Shown: positions 6,925 to 14,358, counted from the stretch's first letter. The stretch is DNA of 15,207 nt from Flavobacteriales bacterium CG18_big_fil_WC_8_21_14_2_50_32_9 (GCA_002770955.1 PCUH01000004.1:1993-17199), one strand, 5' to 3'. Program-made: numbers and translations. Notes: generated from the sequence alone by a model not told the origin.

Positions 6925-7833
6925 ATGTCTATATTAAATACTATTATTAGAATACTAGTTGGGCTGTTTTTTATTTTTTCAGGAATAAGTAAACTTTTCC
7001 CAATTGAACCATTTGAGGCTACATTAGTTAACTTGGGTATTACCAATTGGTTTTTCGTTCCATTTTTAGCACGTATAATCATTGGCATTGAAATCTTTTT
7101 AGGTTTATGTATTACTTTTAATTTTTGGCTTAGAAATTTTATTTATTTATGTACACAAACACTCCTTATTTTATTCACAATCTATTTAGTTTTATTACTC
7201 TATTTTGAAGGTAATGACATTGATTGTGGATGTTTTGGGAATTGGCTTAGCCTATCTCCCTTTTCCTCCATCATTAAAAATTTAATTCTAATTACTATTC
7301 TCTTTTTTATTAAAAGAACTTATTATGCTTGGGGTTTGAAATTTCTACCTCTTTTATTTTTACTTATTTCATTTTCTTTTCCATTTTTAATTAATAGAGT
7401 TGGACTTCAAAATGTGCAAGCAACTCCATTAAATCAAAAAATTGATTGGTCTGGATTGCCAGCAACTTACGTAGAAAATAAAACCATCGATTTTGATAAT
7501 GGAAATAAAATCCTTGTATTTTTCAGTACTTCATGTCCGCATTGCGAAAGTGCAGCTTACAAACTTGGAACACTTAATAATAAAAAGCAAATTAAAAATA
7601 TTATTGTAATTATTGCCACAAAAAAAGAAACTACATTAACCAACTTTATACATAAAACATCTCTTAACTATCCAATTATTTGGATGAAAGACGAAAGTTT
7701 CTTCAATTATAGTGGAGGAGTTTTGCCAGCAATATATTACTTAGAAAATGGTGTTCTAAAAAAAAGATGGACAGGAAAATATTTTAATATCGAAGAGCTG
7801 AGTTCCTTTGTTGATTTCAATGTTGCAATGTGA
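6925..7833 (+). CDS. MauE/DoxX-like membrane domain fused to a periplasmic thioredoxin domain
   Basis: Predicted inner-membrane thiol-disulfide protein. Five membrane segments can be read (about residues 5-22, 43-64, 70-93, 113-130, 137-156). The first four with FFIFSGISKLF and DCGCFG form a MauE/DoxX-like domain. The DCGCFG motif (100-105, C101 and C103) is typical of MauE-type proteins that keep partner thiols in redox balance. After TM5 comes a thioredoxin fold (about 165-302) with active site STSCPHCES (C204 and C207) and the cis-proline at GVLPAIYY (P268). Positive charges at R70 and K130-R131 mark cytoplasmic loops, which puts both cysteine pairs on the periplasmic side, so electron exchange between them is plausible. 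Known relatives pair MauE with MauD as separate proteins; here the two activities are in one chain. The start lies just after the preceding terminator. Confidence 0.85.
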   Translation: MSILNTIIRILVGLFFIFSGISKLFPIEPFEATLVNLGITNWFFVPFLARIIIGIEIFLGLCITFNFWLRNFIYLCTQTLLILFTIYLVLLLYFEGNDIDCGCFGNWLSLSPFSSIIKNLILITILFFIKRTYYAWGLKFLPLLFLLISFSFPFLINRVGLQNVQATPLNQKIDWSGLPATYVENKTIDFDNGNKILVFFSTSCPHCESAAYKLGTLNNKKQIKNIIVIIATKKETTLTNFIHKTSLNYPIIWMKDESFFNYSGGVLPAIYYLENGVLKKRWTGKYFNIEELSSFVDFNVAM

Positions 7834-7861
7834 GAATATGTGGATGTGTAATAATAAAATC

Positions 7862-7945
7862 TCTAATTTCTAATTTCTAATGACAAATAACCAATAACTA
7901 ATATCTAATGACTAATGTCTAATTTCCAAACTCTATACTCCTAAA
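7862..7945 (+). repeat. Degenerate 7-base tandem repeat array (TCTAATK/ACTAATR type)
   Basis: Twelve consecutive 7-base units can be read without a phase break: TCTAATT, TCTAATT, TCTAATG, ACAAATA, ACCAATA, ACTAATA, TCTAATG, ACTAATG, TCTAATT, TCCAAAC, TCTATAC, TCCTAAA. It is the longest such array in the window. It occupies most of the 166-base gap between the redox membrane protein and the Wzz-like gene, upstream of that gene's -7 element. Looser units may begin as early as 7834, right after the upstream stop codon. No ORF or hairpin accounts for it. Confidence 0.82.
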
Positions 7946-7958
7946 CTAAAAAAATTGG

Positions 7959-7966
7959 TATTTTTG
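7959..7966 (+). promoter_or_regulatory. Candidate -7 element (TATTTTTG) for the wzz-wzy pair
   Basis: TATTTTTG matches TAnnTTTG and would start transcription about 27 bases before the TTG start codon at 8000. The -33 position falls within the end of the heptamer array and shows no TTG. The element is the only promoter-like site seen in the spacer. Confidence 0.4.
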
Positions 7967-7999
7967 ATGTTCTTAAAATAAATTTAAAACAAAATAGCA

Positions 8000-9019
8000 T
8001 TGAATTCAAAAAAACAAGTTGATTTTTTAAACAATCAAAACCTATTGGTATTAATGTATAAGTGGAGAAAACCTTTACTTATAATAAGTATAGCCGCTTT
8101 TATTATTTCTGCTATAACTTCATTTCTCATTAAGGAAACGTATCAATCAACAGTTACGTTATTTCCAAGCACAATAAATTCTGTATCAAAAACATTAATT
8201 TCTCGTGATCCTGTAAAAGAAGACTTATTAAAATTTGGAGAAAAAGAAGAAGCAGAACAAATGTTTCAAATTCTTTTATCAGACAAAATTAGAAACCAAA
8301 CAATACGAAACTTAAATCTTATTGAATATTACGAAATTGATACTACTCAAGCCAAATGGAAAACCGATTTAATGGAAACATTTCAAGGTAATGTAACTTT
8401 TAATATCACTAAATTTTCAGCCATAGAAATTAATGTGTTGGATTATTCGCCAGAAATGGCAGCAAAAATTGCCAATGAAATTGCCAACTTACTTGATACC
8501 GTTACCAAAGAAATTAAAAATCAAGTTGCTCTTAATGCAGTACATACAATTGAAACAGAATACGCCCAAAAAGCAGAATTAGTAAAAGCACTTCAAGATA
8601 GTTTAACTTTATTACGGATTCTTGGTATAAATGAATTTAACTCACAAGTTGAAAGATATACAGAACAACTTTCTATAGCTATACTAGAAAATAAAACAAA
8701 CGCAATAAAAGAATTAGAAAAGAGATTAGCTGTTTTTTCTAAGCATGGAGATAAATTTATTTATCTTCGGGATAAGATTTTTACTGAACAAAAACAGCTT
8801 TATTCGTTGGCACTTAAATTAGATGAAATTAAATTAGATATTAGCACCAATGTATCTTCTAAGTTTGTTATTGATTATGCCACTCCTGCTGATAAAAAAC
8901 ACGCTCCAAAAAGAATGATTATTGTTTTAATTTCAACTATGTCTGCATTCTTGCTCGCTTTTGTTTTTTTATTATTAAAAGATAGTATTTCTAAACTTAA
9001 ACTTTCTGAACAAGCGTAA
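8000..9019 (+). CDS. Wzz-like polysaccharide chain-length determinant protein
   Basis: Inner-membrane polysaccharide co-polymerase that sets the length of surface polysaccharide made by a Wzy polymerase. TM1 lies at about residues 27-46 (PLLIISIAAFIISAITSFLI), followed by the Wzz-type YQSTVTLFPST (51-61). A large, mostly helical periplasmic domain with coiled-coil character spans about 70-300. The proline-containing HAPKRMIIVLISTMSAFLLA (302-321) begins TM2. No C-terminal tyrosine kinase is attached. The start codon is TTG: an in-frame TAA at 7985-7987 limits upstream extension, and the first ATG (8054) would delete NQNLLVLMYKW. That segment resembles the NLLxLLYKWRKPL stretch I recall in related Bacteroidota proteins. 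The next gene follows after 14 bases, which suggests one operon. Confidence 0.85.
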   Translation: MNSKKQVDFLNNQNLLVLMYKWRKPLLIISIAAFIISAITSFLIKETYQSTVTLFPSTINSVSKTLISRDPVKEDLLKFGEKEEAEQMFQILLSDKIRNQTIRNLNLIEYYEIDTTQAKWKTDLMETFQGNVTFNITKFSAIEINVLDYSPEMAAKIANEIANLLDTVTKEIKNQVALNAVHTIETEYAQKAELVKALQDSLTLLRILGINEFNSQVERYTEQLSIAILENKTNAIKELEKRLAVFSKHGDKFIYLRDKIFTEQKQLYSLALKLDEIKLDISTNVSSKFVIDYATPADKKHAPKRMIIVLISTMSAFLLAFVFLLLKDSISKLKLSEQA

Positions 9020-9033
9020 AAAACAATTAATTT

Positions 9034-10500
9034 GTGATTCGAATACTTAATGCATACTGGATTTATCTTGCTAGTTTCCTATTTATAGCACTCAATAGCT
9101 ATTTGTTTTACATCAATTTTACTTATTTAGCTTTACTTCCATTAGGCATTGCTCTAATTTTCATGGCGTTTTTTCATATCGAGAAACTCATGTGGTTTAT
9201 CATATTTGCAACTCCGCTTTCTTTTGTTCTAGAAATTGGAGGACACGGTGGTATTGGCATGTCTCTTCCCACCGACCCGCTAATGTTTGGTGTGATGTTA
9301 CTATTTTTATTCAAACTTATCTATCACAAATCTTACGATAAAAAAATAGTTAAACATCCTGTTACTATTGCAATTGTAGTTTACTTACTATGGATTTTCA
9401 TAACATCAATCACAAGTACGATGCCTGTTGTTTCGTTTAAATTTTTTGTGGCTAAACTCTGGTTTATTGTTTGCTTTTACTTTATAACCACAAAATTGTT
9501 CGCTAAATTTAACAATTACAAAACATACTTTTGGGCTTACATTATCCCGTTAATTGGTGTAATCATTTATAGTGTTATTCGATTATCGCTTTATAGTTTC
9601 GATGAAAAAGCATCTCATTGGGTAATGTGGCCTTTTTATAGAGATCATACTTCTTATGGAGCTGTGTTGGCAATGTATTTTCCTATTCTCTTTATCTTTC
9701 TATTCAAAAAAAACACGCCCTTATTTAAAATTATTACACTTTCAATTATAGGAATATTCACTATTGGAATTATTCTTTCTTACACAAGAGCAGCATGGCT
9801 GAGTTTGTTTGCTGCAATTGCTCTCTATTTAATTTATAAATTTAGAATTAAGTTTAGTTCGCTTATGTTGGTTGGTTTATTTTTAGGGATAATGTTAGCG
9901 AGTAGTTGGACAACCATTTTTAGAAGCTTGGAAAAAAACAATCAAGACTCTTCTGGCGAACTAACAGAACACTTAGAATCCATGTCAAATGTTTCTACAG
10001 ATGCTTCTAATTTAGAAAGACTAAACCGTTGGAGTTGTGCTTGGCGTATGTTTTTAGAAAAACCTATTGTAGGTTGGGGTCCTGGTACCTATATTTTTCA
10101 ATATGCACCATTTCAACTTTCTAATGAAATGACTATAATCAGCACCAATACTAGTTCCAATGGCAATGCCCATAGCGAATATATTGGCCCTTTGGCAGAA
10201 TCAGGTGTTTTAGGAACATTAACTTTTTTAATGATAGTTATAGTTGTTTTTTACAGAGGTTCCCTACTCTACCATAAACTAGAGGGAGAAAAGAAAACCG
10301 TTATACTTTTTACACTTTTAGGTCTATTTACCTATGTACTTCACGGGTTTATGAATAATTATTTGGATACAGATAAATTATCAGTTCCTTTTTGGGGATT
10401 TATAGCTTTAATTGTAGCTATGGATGTGAATTACAAGAAAAGCCACCTAAATCCCCCGAAAGGGAACTTACCCAACACACTAGGCTACTTTGATGATTGA
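9034..10500 (+). CDS. O-antigen polymerase/ligase-like membrane protein (Wzy/WaaL type)
   Basis: Multi-spanning inner-membrane protein of the Wzy_C class, predicted to polymerise O-units or transfer polysaccharide to lipid A-core. At least ten hydrophobic segments are visible over residues 8-465. LSYTRAAWL (248-256) is the conserved arginine-containing helix motif (R252). The large periplasmic loop follows (about 295-390) with GWGPGTY (347-353) and AHSEYIGPLAESG (379-391), whose H380 is the usual functional histidine. GTG at 9034 is the only reasonable start, because TAA (9028-9030) lies directly upstream and the first internal ATG (residue 44) would remove TM1. Pairing with a Wzz-like protein favours polymerase over ligase. 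The last 20 or so residues are unusual: SHLNPPKGNLP (470-480) is encoded by a GC-rich palindromic repeat whose sister copy lies between kynU and kmo, so the natural C-terminus probably was near residue 466. Confidence 0.83.
   Translation: MIRILNAYWIYLASFLFIALNSYLFYINFTYLALLPLGIALIFMAFFHIEKLMWFIIFATPLSFVLEIGGHGGIGMSLPTDPLMFGVMLLFLFKLIYHKSYDKKIVKHPVTIAIVVYLLWIFITSITSTMPVVSFKFFVAKLWFIVCFYFITTKLFAKFNNYKTYFWAYIIPLIGVIIYSVIRLSLYSFDEKASHWVMWPFYRDHTSYGAVLAMYFPILFIFLFKKNTPLFKIITLSIIGIFTIGIILSYTRAAWLSLFAAIALYLIYKFRIKFSSLMLVGLFLGIMLASSWTTIFRSLEKNNQDSSGELTEHLESMSNVSTDASNLERLNRWSCAWRMFLEKPIVGWGPGTYIFQYAPFQLSNEMTIISTNTSSNGNAHSEYIGPLAESGVLGTLTFLMIVIVVFYRGSLLYHKLEGEKKTVILFTLLGLFTYVLHGFMNNYLDTDKLSVPFWGFIALIVAMDVNYKKSHLNPPKGNLPNTLGYFDD
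10443..10470 (+). repeat. GC-rich palindromic interspersed repeat, copy A, inside the 3' end of the polymerase gene
   Basis: CCACCTAAATCCCCCGAAAG followed by GGAACTTA stands out by its C and G runs in an AT-rich background. It can form a small hairpin (TCCC with GGGA). The reverse complement of 11898-11934 aligns to it almost base for base (CC-CCT-AATCCCCCGAA core, then GGG-AA-TTA), so the two are copies of one family in opposite orientation. This copy is translated as SHLNPPKGNLP. Confidence 0.75.
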
Positions 10501-10568
10501 ATATTAAATATAAGAACTAAAACTATAACCCAATAAACTTATAACCATTTAAACTATTAAACTAACGT

Positions 10569-11858
10569 ATGATTTTTCAAAACTCATTAAAATTTGCTCA
10601 ACAACTAGATGAGCAAGATGAATTAAAAAGCTACAGAAATAAATTCCACATCCCTGTAATTAATGGCAAAGAAACCATTTACTTTACAGGAAATTCATTG
10701 GGATTGCAGCCAAAGTCAACAGCAGCATACATTAATCAAGAGCTAGAAGATTGGGCAAAATGGGGTGTTGAAGGTCATTTTCATGCTAAAAACCCTTGGT
10801 TTTCTTACCACGAGCAATTTGCTAAACCAATTGCCAAAATTGTTGGAGCTTTACCCAAAGAAGTGGTGGTAATGAATAACCTTACCGTAAACCTAAATTT
10901 ATTAATGGTTTCTTTTTATCGTCCGACAAATCAAAGATATAAAATAGTTTGTGAGGCAAAAGCGTTTCCATCCGACCAATATGCATTAGAAATGCAAGTG
11001 AAATGTGCTGGTTTTAACCCCAAAGAAGCTATTATTGAAGTAGCCCCACGTGAAGGCGAAAAAACAATTAGAAATGAAGATATTATTGCAGCCATTGAAA
11101 ATGCAGGAAACAGCTTAGCTTGTGTAATGATAGGTGGTGTAAATTATTTTACAGGACAAGTTTTCGACATGAAAGCCATTACCGAAGCAGGACATAAAGT
11201 TGGTGCAAATGTGGGTTTTGATTTAGCTCACGGAACAGGAAACATTGAATTAAAACTCCATGAATGGAAGGTGGATTTTGCTTGTTGGTGTTCATACAAA
11301 TACCTGAATTCAGGACCTGGTGGAGTTTCAGGAGTTTTTATACACAAACGTCATTGTGAGAATACTGAATTACCAAGATTTGCGGGCTGGTGGGGTCACG
11401 ATAAAGAAACCCGTTTTTTAATGGAAAAAGGATTTCAACCTATTAAATCTGCTGAAGCTTGGCAAATGAGCAATGCTCCTGTTTTATCTATGGCTGCTCA
11501 CAAAGCTGCTGTTGATATTTTTGATGAAGTAGGCATGCACAAACTCCTAAAGAAACAAAAAAGTCTATCGGGATATTTAGAATATATTATTGATGATATC
11601 AACGAAAAGCATTTAGACAAATCTTCAGGAAAATGGTTAGAAATCATCACCCCTAGAGATTGGAAAGAAAGAGGTTGTCAGGTTTCTGTTATAGCTCATG
11701 GATTTGGAAAAGAGTTATTTAACCAACTCACCAAGCAAGGAGTGATTTCCGATTGGAGAGAACCAAATGTGATACGTATGGCTCCTACTCCACTTTACAA
11801 TTCTTTTGAAGATGTGTATCGTTTTGGTGAAATTTTGACTAAATCTATTGAAAATTAG
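10569..11858 (+). CDS. kynU: Kynureninase
   Basis: PLP-dependent hydrolase that cleaves kynurenine or 3-hydroxykynurenine to anthranilate or 3-hydroxyanthranilate plus alanine. YFTGNSLGLQPKS (38-50) is the N-terminal substrate-binding signature, and NNLTVNLN (103-110) matches the family's phosphate-binding segment. GFDLAHGTGN (216-225) contains the cofactor-pyridine aspartate D218. SYKYLNSGPGG (242-252) contains the Schiff-base lysine K244. FAGWWGH (271-277) and WQMSNAPV (about 297-304) complete the family motifs. The length of 429 matches full-length enzymes. The following gene encodes kynurenine 3-monooxygenase, so the physiological substrate is probably 3-hydroxykynurenine, feeding de novo NAD synthesis or tryptophan breakdown. 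No clear promoter is visible in the 68-base upstream spacer. Its stop codon is part of an ATTAGAG heptamer array. Confidence 0.96.
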   Translation: MIFQNSLKFAQQLDEQDELKSYRNKFHIPVINGKETIYFTGNSLGLQPKSTAAYINQELEDWAKWGVEGHFHAKNPWFSYHEQFAKPIAKIVGALPKEVVVMNNLTVNLNLLMVSFYRPTNQRYKIVCEAKAFPSDQYALEMQVKCAGFNPKEAIIEVAPREGEKTIRNEDIIAAIENAGNSLACVMIGGVNYFTGQVFDMKAITEAGHKVGANVGFDLAHGTGNIELKLHEWKVDFACWCSYKYLNSGPGGVSGVFIHKRHCENTELPRFAGWWGHDKETRFLMEKGFQPIKSAEAWQMSNAPVLSMAAHKAAVDIFDEVGMHKLLKKQKSLSGYLEYIIDDINEKHLDKSSGKWLEIITPRDWKERGCQVSVIAHGFGKELFNQLTKQGVISDWREPNVIRMAPTPLYNSFEDVYRFGEILTKSIEN

Positions 11859-11874
11859 AGATTAGAGATTAGAG
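11854..11874 (+). repeat. Perfect 7-base tandem repeat, three ATTAGAG units, spanning the kynU stop
   Basis: ATTAGAG occurs three times in a row without change (11854-11860, 11861-11867, 11868-11874). The kynU stop TAG (11856-11858) lies inside the first unit. The period equals that of the arrays at 721, 1569 and 7862, though the motif differs. Confidence 0.8.
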
Positions 11875-11897
11875 ATTTTATAAAAACAATATAATTT

Positions 11898-11934
11898 CCT
11901 AACTTCCCCCTTCGGGGGATTGAGGGGGCTAACC
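11898..11934 (-). repeat. GC-rich palindromic interspersed repeat, copy B, between kynU and kmo
   Basis: The plus strand reads CCTAACTTCCCCCTTCGGGG then GATTGAGGGGGCTAACC. Its reverse complement aligns to copy A at 10443-10470. CCCCCTTCGGGGG (11906-11918) folds into a short, very stable hairpin with a CUUCGG-type loop, and the second G5 (11923-11927) could pair instead with the same C5. It lies 15 bases before the kmo ATG within a probable two-gene transcript, and it lacks a U tract, so it is not a typical terminator. Confidence 0.75.
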
Positions 11935-11948
11935 TTATAAACTAAAAA

Positions 11949-13286
11949 ATGAAAACAGCAACAATAGTAGGTGCAGGATTAGTAGGCTCTTTGTGGGCAG
12001 TATATCTTTCAAAAGCAGGATATAAAGTAACCATAATAGAAAGAAGACCTGACATCAGAAAAGCAGAAATTTCAGCAGGAAAATCCATTAACTTGGCGTT
12101 ATCTACAAGAGGTTGGAAAGCATTAGATACTGTTGGTGTGGGTGATGAAATCAGAAAAATTGCTATTGCTATGCCAGGCAGAATGATGCATGATTTACAA
12201 GGAAATCTTACTTTTCAACCTTACGGTAAAGAAGGTCAGGCGATTTATTCTGTTTCTCGTGGAGGTGTAAACGCCAAAATGATGGACATTGCCGAACAAA
12301 ATGGAAATACACAAATTTTTTATAATGAGAAATGTATTGACATTGATTTAGAAAAAGGCATTGTTTATACTGAAACACAAACAGGCGAAAAAAAAGAACA
12401 CCATGCTGATATAGTTTTTGCTGCTGATGGAGCTTTCTCGGCTGTTCGCTTCAATGGAATGCAAAAATTAGATCGGTTTAATTATAGTCAAAATTACATT
12501 GAAGATGGTTACCGTGAAATTTTGCTTCCTGCCAATGCAGACGGCTCTTACAAATTAGAAAAAAACGCTTTACATATTTGGCCTAGAGGAAGATTTATGT
12601 TGATTGCACTTCCTAACGAAGATGGCTCTTTTACCTGTACCTTGTTCATGCCTTTTAAAGGCGAAAATTCTTTTGAAACGCTTACCACCAAAGAGGCTGT
12701 AAACACTTTTTTTCGAAATACTTTTCCCGATTTTTATGAAATGATGCCCAACATTGCTGATGCTTGGGAAGACCATCCACTTTCTTCATTAGCCATTATT
12801 CGTTGCTACCCTTGGACACATGGAAAAACTGCCCTTATGGGAGATGCTGCACACGCAACAGTTCCATTTTACGGACAAGGAATGAATGCTGGTTTTGAAG
12901 ACTGTTCGGTTATGTGGGAATTAATGCAAAAACACAGCGAAAATTGGGAATTGGTTTTTAAAGAATACCAAGTATTGAGAAAACCCGATGGCGATGGTGT
13001 TCAGGATTTATCACTGCACAATTATCATGTGATGCGTGATTTTGTTGCCGACCCAAAATTTTTATTGCAAAAGAAAATTGAGGCTCATTTTTCAGAAAAA
13101 CATCCTGATAAGTGGATGCCGCTATACAGTCAGGTAACTTTTAGCCACATTCGTTATTCCGAAGCATGGAAAAAAGGTCAAATTCAAGATGCTATTATGA
13201 AAAAAGTGATGGCAGACATAAATAATATTGAAGATAAATGGAACAGTAAAGAAGTAGAAAATGCTATTTTAAAGGAATTGGAGTGA
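11949..13286 (+). CDS. kmo: Kynurenine 3-monooxygenase
   Basis: FAD- and NADPH-dependent aromatic hydroxylase that turns kynurenine into 3-hydroxykynurenine, the substrate of the kynureninase encoded just upstream. IVGAGLVGS (6-14) is the Rossmann GxGxxG motif, followed by the ribose-binding E31 in IIERRPD. FAADGAFSAVR (157-167) is the DG motif of group A flavin monooxygenases. LHIWPRGRFMLIALPN (208-223) is characteristic of the KMO subfamily. ALMGDAAHATVPFYGQGMN (295-313) is the GD motif plus flavin-contacting loop. The C-terminal helical part (from about 380) is soluble and lacks the strong membrane anchor of the mitochondrial enzyme. The 445-residue length is normal for bacterial forms. 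Genes for tryptophan dioxygenase, kynurenine formamidase and hydroxyanthranilate dioxygenase are not in the window. Confidence 0.96.
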   Translation: MKTATIVGAGLVGSLWAVYLSKAGYKVTIIERRPDIRKAEISAGKSINLALSTRGWKALDTVGVGDEIRKIAIAMPGRMMHDLQGNLTFQPYGKEGQAIYSVSRGGVNAKMMDIAEQNGNTQIFYNEKCIDIDLEKGIVYTETQTGEKKEHHADIVFAADGAFSAVRFNGMQKLDRFNYSQNYIEDGYREILLPANADGSYKLEKNALHIWPRGRFMLIALPNEDGSFTCTLFMPFKGENSFETLTTKEAVNTFFRNTFPDFYEMMPNIADAWEDHPLSSLAIIRCYPWTHGKTALMGDAAHATVPFYGQGMNAGFEDCSVMWELMQKHSENWELVFKEYQVLRKPDGDGVQDLSLHNYHVMRDFVADPKFLLQKKIEAHFSEKHPDKWMPLYSQVTFSHIRYSEAWKKGQIQDAIMKKVMADINNIEDKWNSKEVENAILKELE

Positions 13287-13320
13287 TTAAAATTTATAAT
13301 CAACAGTCTAAAATAAAACT

Positions 13321-14358
13321 TTACTTCAAAAAATATTTTTTCTTTAACCAAAAAGAAACTCTAACCAATAAAATCAACGCAGGCACTTCAACTAATGGAC
13401 CAATAACTCCAGTGAATGCTTGTCCTGAATTAAGTCCGAAAACAGCAATAGCAACAGCAATAGCTAATTCAAAATTGTTTCCTGAAGCAGTAAACGCTAC
13501 AGCTGCAGTTTTATCATAAGTTGCTCCCATCGCTTTTGTAACAAAAAAGCCTACTAAAAACATAACAACAAAATAAATCAATAACGGAACAGCAATAATC
13601 AATACATCCATAGGAATTTCCACTATTAGTTCTCCTTTCAAGGAAAACATAACAACTATTGTAAATAACAATGCTATTAAAGTTAACGGTGAAATGGCTG
13701 GAATGAATGTATTTGTGTACCATTCTTCTCCTTTTAGCTTCACTAAAATCAATCTACTTAATATTCCCATTAAAAACGGAATACCTAAATATATTGCCAC
13801 ACTTTCTGCTATGGTTGCTATTGAAATAGCTACAATAGCACCCTCAAATCCAAAAAAAGGTGGAAGCACGGTTATAAATATCCATGCATAAAAACTGTAG
13901 GCAAAAACTTGGAAAATACTATTTAGAGCAACTAAACCTGCTCCGTATTCGCTACTTCCTTCAGCAAGATCGTTCCAAACTAAAACCATAGCTATGCAAC
14001 GAGCCAATCCAATTAAAATAAGTCCAACCATATATTCTGGATAATCTCTTAAAAAAATGATTGCCAACAGAAACATTAAAACAGGACCAATAATCCAATT
14101 AAGAATTAATGAAATGGATAGGATTTTTGTGTTTTTGAAAACTTTGGGTAAGAGTGAATAGTTGACTTTTGCCAAAGGCGGATACATCATCAGTATTAAA
14201 CCAATTGCAATTGGAATATTGGTAGATCCGCTACTAAATGAATTGATAATTTTAGGAATAGAAGGTAAAAAATACCCTAATCCAACACCTACTACCATTG
14301 CAAGGAAAATCCAAAGGGTTAAATAACTATCTAAAAAGCTTAATTTTTTTGTTGACAT
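13321..14358 (-). CDS. acr3: ACR3-family arsenite efflux transporter
   Basis: Inner-membrane exporter for As(III), often annotated arsB or acr3, with about ten membrane segments over residues 12-335. It is ACR3 and not the unrelated ArsB permease: GLARCIAMVLVWNDLA (117-132) contains the essential ACR3 cysteine (C121). FTASGNNFELAIAVAIAVFG (289-308) and IGPLVEVPAL (319-328, E324) are ACR3 signatures. The 345-residue length is typical. It is convergent with kmo across a 34-base gap that shows only a weak palindrome (GATTA/TAATC at 13285-13301). It lies downstream of an arsenate reductase on the same strand, giving the usual detoxification pair, reduction of arsenate then extrusion of arsenite. 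No ArsR-type repressor gene is in view, and the 236-base gap to arsC is long for an ars operon. Confidence 0.95.
   Translation of the reverse strand: MSTKKLSFLDSYLTLWIFLAMVVGVGLGYFLPSIPKIINSFSSGSTNIPIAIGLILMMYPPLAKVNYSLLPKVFKNTKILSISLILNWIIGPVLMFLLAIIFLRDYPEYMVGLILIGLARCIAMVLVWNDLAEGSSEYGAGLVALNSIFQVFAYSFYAWIFITVLPPFFGFEGAIVAISIATIAESVAIYLGIPFLMGILSRLILVKLKGEEWYTNTFIPAISPLTLIALLFTIVVMFSLKGELIVEIPMDVLIIAVPLLIYFVVMFLVGFFVTKAMGATYDKTAAVAFTASGNNFELAIAVAIAVFGLNSGQAFTGVIGPLVEVPALILLVRVSFWLKKKYFLK

Noticed and set aside
10501..10568. Possible fifth heptamer array before kynU
   Set aside because: AAC-containing units recur at spacings of 6, 7, 7, 7, 8 and 8 bases, but the phase drifts and similarity is low, so it may be AT-rich sequence or a strongly decayed array.
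13285..13301. GATTA/TAATC palindrome between kmo and acr3 as a terminator
   Set aside because: Only five base pairs, no GC stem and no adjoining T tract; too weak to call.
13283..13519. Plus-strand 78-codon ORF overlapping the kmo end
   Set aside because: It is the antisense reading of the strongly conserved acr3 C-terminal coding sequence and shows no recognisable protein features.
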